Shown: positions 21,320-22,869 of the stretch, piece by piece
How positions within the stretch are numbered: the stretch's first letter is position 1
How the letters are laid out: the number at the start of each line of letters is the position of its first letter
Assembly (NCBI GenBank): GCA_002347285.1
Contig: DDXW01000045.1
Span: forward strand, 56,899 to 79,767
From: Rhodocyclaceae bacterium UBA2250
GTDB taxonomy: Bacteria; Pseudomonadota; Gammaproteobacteria; Burkholderiales; Rhodocyclaceae
DNA length: 22,869 nt
Reading direction: 5' to 3'
The notes under the pieces: generated by a model
Databases searched by the model: none
The model's input: the letters and a program-made list of their open reading frames with translations, nothing else
What the model was told of the DNA's origin: nothing
Translations under genes and position numbers: made by a program

Positions 21320-21777
21320 TGGTTCTTCTCCTCCAGCGCGATAAGGCGCGCTTCCAGTTCATCAACGGCACGGATGCCCGCAACGGACTGGATGCAATCG
21401 ATCAGCATCTTTCCGGTCTCGGGATCTATCGACCCATCAGCCACCGAAGCGAGCACCTGATTGGCCTGTTCGTGCAGTGGTGCATCCGGGGCCAGCTCAA
21501 ATGTCACCTTCTCAGCGCGGGCGCGGAGCGGAGGCGACAACCTTTGCAGAACGATATTCGCCGCCTGTAGGTCTCCGGCAAGAGCAGCGTCCATGACCAC
21601 GCGAGCGACCGCGCTACCGTCCTTCGCAAATTCCTCAGCGATAACGTTCTTTCGGTTGCGCGTCCCGACCGGGCGTCCCTTGGGATTTCCGCTTGTACCA
21701 GGTTGCCAGCCCTTGGGCGGCTTATTTGGCTGAGGGGTAAAACCCTGCATCCATTCAGGCTGTACTGTCTCGGTCAT
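21316..21777 (-). CDS. DUF5681-type phage/mobile-element protein
   Basis: A 153-residue protein with the basic N-terminal motif PGTSGNPKGRPVGTRNRKN (about residues 26-44), the hallmark of DUF5681-type proteins commonly found in prophages and integrative elements near terminase genes. A helical part follows (VARVVMDAALAGDLQAANIV) and then a second domain (EQANQVLASVADGSIDPETG) ending in a coiled tail (ELEARLIALEEKN). AGAGG precedes the ATG at 21777. It lies 36 bases after the broken gene upstream and is coupled to the small gene downstream. Its function is unknown; DNA binding by the basic segment is a guess. Confidence 0.8.
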   Translation of the reverse strand: MTETVQPEWMQGFTPQPNKPPKGWQPGTSGNPKGRPVGTRNRKNVIAEEFAKDGSAVARVVMDAALAGDLQAANIVLQRLSPPLRARAEKVTFELAPDAPLHEQANQVLASVADGSIDPETGKMLIDCIQSVAGIRAVDELEARLIALEEKNQ

Positions 21778-21813
21778 GTGGTGGCCTCTTGTTGATTGCA
21801 GGTATCAGCAGCG

Positions 21814-22527
21814 TCAGCCAATATCTTTGAGGACGAAGGCTTGCTCCGCTTCGGTCTTGGCTTTCCGAAGAGCAGCGGCCTTGTGCGGGGGCGCGCCCAC
21901 CGCTCGCGTCATGGACTCAAACACCAGCCCCGCGCGCTCTTCGATCATCTGCTTGGCACCCTTCATCGCTTTGAGGCGCCGCGCCAAATCAGGTGCCGTG
22001 CGTTCGTTCCAGAATCGGACATAGGTCTGCTGGAAGTTCGCATCGAGGCCGGACAGGTATGCGGGTGCGCCGCAAATGGCCGAGACAGTCTTTTAGTCGC
22101 CAGCATCAATGGCCTCTTGAATGAACTTGTGGCGCTCTTCGGTCGTCAGGTTTTTCGCGTATGAACGAATCTCGGCGCTGAGGCTTGCTGCCGCCTTCGA
22201 TTCAATGGGCGTGGTGAGCTGCTGCTCCAGCATCGCAATACCCTTTTCCAGATTCGAGCGGGTCACATCAAAGCCCTTGGTAATCCGAGAAAGGTGCTTT
22301 TGCGCGAAGTCATCCGTGTGGATGATCCTCTGCGCGTCGTTCCATGTGGGATTGGTGGCTGCCGCTTCCTTCGCCGCCAGAACTGCACGCACGCCTTCGT
22401 AGGCGGTGCTAAATGCCGTCATGGTCGGCGCGAGATACGGCGCGGTCTGTTCGTCGAACCCATCAATAGACTTGACGTTATCGGGGTGCAGCGAGGGTGT
22501 GATACGGGCATCAACGTTGTCTGTCAT
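21814..22527 (-). pseudogene. Phage-like gene interrupted by an in-frame TAA
   Basis: The ATG at 22527 (AAGGAG upstream) opens a frame of 144 residues (MTDNVDARITPSLHPDNVKS to HKFIQEAIDAGD) that stops at TAA, 22095-22093. The same frame then continues without a good start codon for 92 more sense codons, KTVSAICGAPAYLSGLDANF to AFVLKDIG, ending at TGA, 21816-21814. The second part is coding-like: GAPAYLSGLDANF and a long charged helix read naturally as the rest of one ~237-residue protein. A single base change from a sense codon (for example GAA, CAA, AAA or TAC) to TAA would explain it. Readthrough cannot be excluded. The family is not recognised; it is the first gene of the minus-strand run. 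Confidence 0.75.
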
Positions 22528-22631
22528 GGTGCAAACTCCTTGATAGATGGCGGCGCGGCTGCGCATGTGCAAAACGGTAGGACTATCAAGCGAAGGTCCG
22601 CAAGTGAAAACAAAATAAAAACAACGCCCTA

Positions 22632-22668
22632 TGTACCGGCTCGGATTGTTTGGACACGGTTTTGCAAC
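22632..22668. repeat. Probable terminal end of the insertion sequence
   Basis: TGTACCGGCTCGGATTGTTT starts at 22632, just outside the transposase stop. A TG dinucleotide at the outer end is usual for IS3-type termini. The boundary is placed by position and the TG start only; the matching inverted repeat and target duplication would be outside the window. Confidence 0.45.
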
Positions 22669-22869
22669 TCAGGCCGCCTTTCGCATGGCATAAGCCTGAC
22701 GGGCTTCGAAGGGTGACATGAAGCCCAGTTTTTCGAGACGCCAATGGCGATTGTAGCGATCTTTGAACGCGGTGACGGCGACGCGCACCTCTTCGACGTT
22801 CTTGAAGATACGGCCGTGGATCGCCTGTTCCTTCAGCGTCCGGTTGAAGCGCTCGGCGACGCCGTTGGT
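22669..22869 (-). CDS. IS3/IS481-type transposase, C-terminal part
   Basis: The frame is open from the right edge of the window to TGA at 22671-22669, giving 66 residues. TNGVAERFNRTLKEQAIHGR holds the last catalytic Glu of the DDE integrase core (NG-x-AERF-x-RTLKEQ). RYNRHWRLEKLGFMSPFEAR is the usual rve C-terminal segment. This is the OrfB-type transposase of an IS3- or IS481-related element whose 5' part lies outside the window, so completeness cannot be judged. Its base composition is higher in GC than the neighbouring phage-like genes, consistent with a separate arrival. Confidence 0.9.
   Translation of the reverse strand, partial: TNGVAERFNRTLKEQAIHGRIFKNVEEVRVAVTAFKDRYNRHWRLEKLGFMSPFEARQAYAMRKAA

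Noticed and set aside
1..22869. CRISPR array
   Set aside because: No regularly spaced repeats were seen; the only clustered repeats are the operator sites at 19053-19120.

Overview
The window looks like a chromosome segment of a high-GC betaproteobacterium, most likely a denitrifier of the Rhodocyclales group (Azospira, Dechloromonas, Thauera, Azoarcus-like). This rests on a cytochrome cd1 nitrite reductase under a perfect FNR/DNR box, a type IV pilus ATPase, a betaproteobacterial-type RelA and PurL, and above all a circularly permuted two-piece tmRNA gene with tag ANDERFALAA. The taxon is an inference; no database was searched.

Bases 1 to about 7130 form an anaerobic-respiration and molybdenum block. 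They hold the end of modC (molybdate importer ATPase), a solitary nirS, a convergent CNNM/CorC-type membrane protein, moaA (first step of molybdenum cofactor synthesis, apparently leaderless), a MobA-MOSC fusion that finishes the cofactor and may serve its sulfur or ligand chemistry, and a convergent membrane acyltransferase. Molybdate uptake and cofactor synthesis fit the needs of molybdoenzymes such as nitrate reductase, while nirS performs the next denitrification step.

Bases 7133 to 17806 are core housekeeping genes. purL, relA and the acyltransferase form one minus-strand operon with near-zero spacing. A back-to-back promoter separates it from a PEBP-family gene and a CnoX-like thioredoxin-TPR chaperone gene. 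Then come pilU (minus), a spermidine-synthase-like methyltransferase, an ArsC/Spx-like YffB protein and hslO (Hsp33). The Hsp33 has lost two of the four zinc cysteines. A strong terminator follows hslO.

Bases 17868 to 18742 are an RNA-gene cluster that is also an insertion hot spot: permuted ssrA (minus), the YkgJ-like cysteine-cluster gene, a tRNA-Ser(UGA) gene broken in its anticodon stem, and about 115 bases further an intact tRNA-Ser(UGA) of different sequence. I read this as the left edge of an acquired island that broke the native tRNA and carries its own replacement.

From about 18538 to the right edge the DNA is lower in GC and carries accessory genes. First come an XRE regulator with a repeated CCTATAGG-type operator, two small unknown proteins (one Gly-rich with a hydrophobic hairpin, one secreted), and a compact PD-(D/E)XK-like nuclease candidate. 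A tightly coupled minus-strand run of five small phage-like genes follows, including a DUF5681-type protein and one gene cut by an in-frame TAA. Last is the end of an IS3/IS481-type insertion sequence running out of the window.
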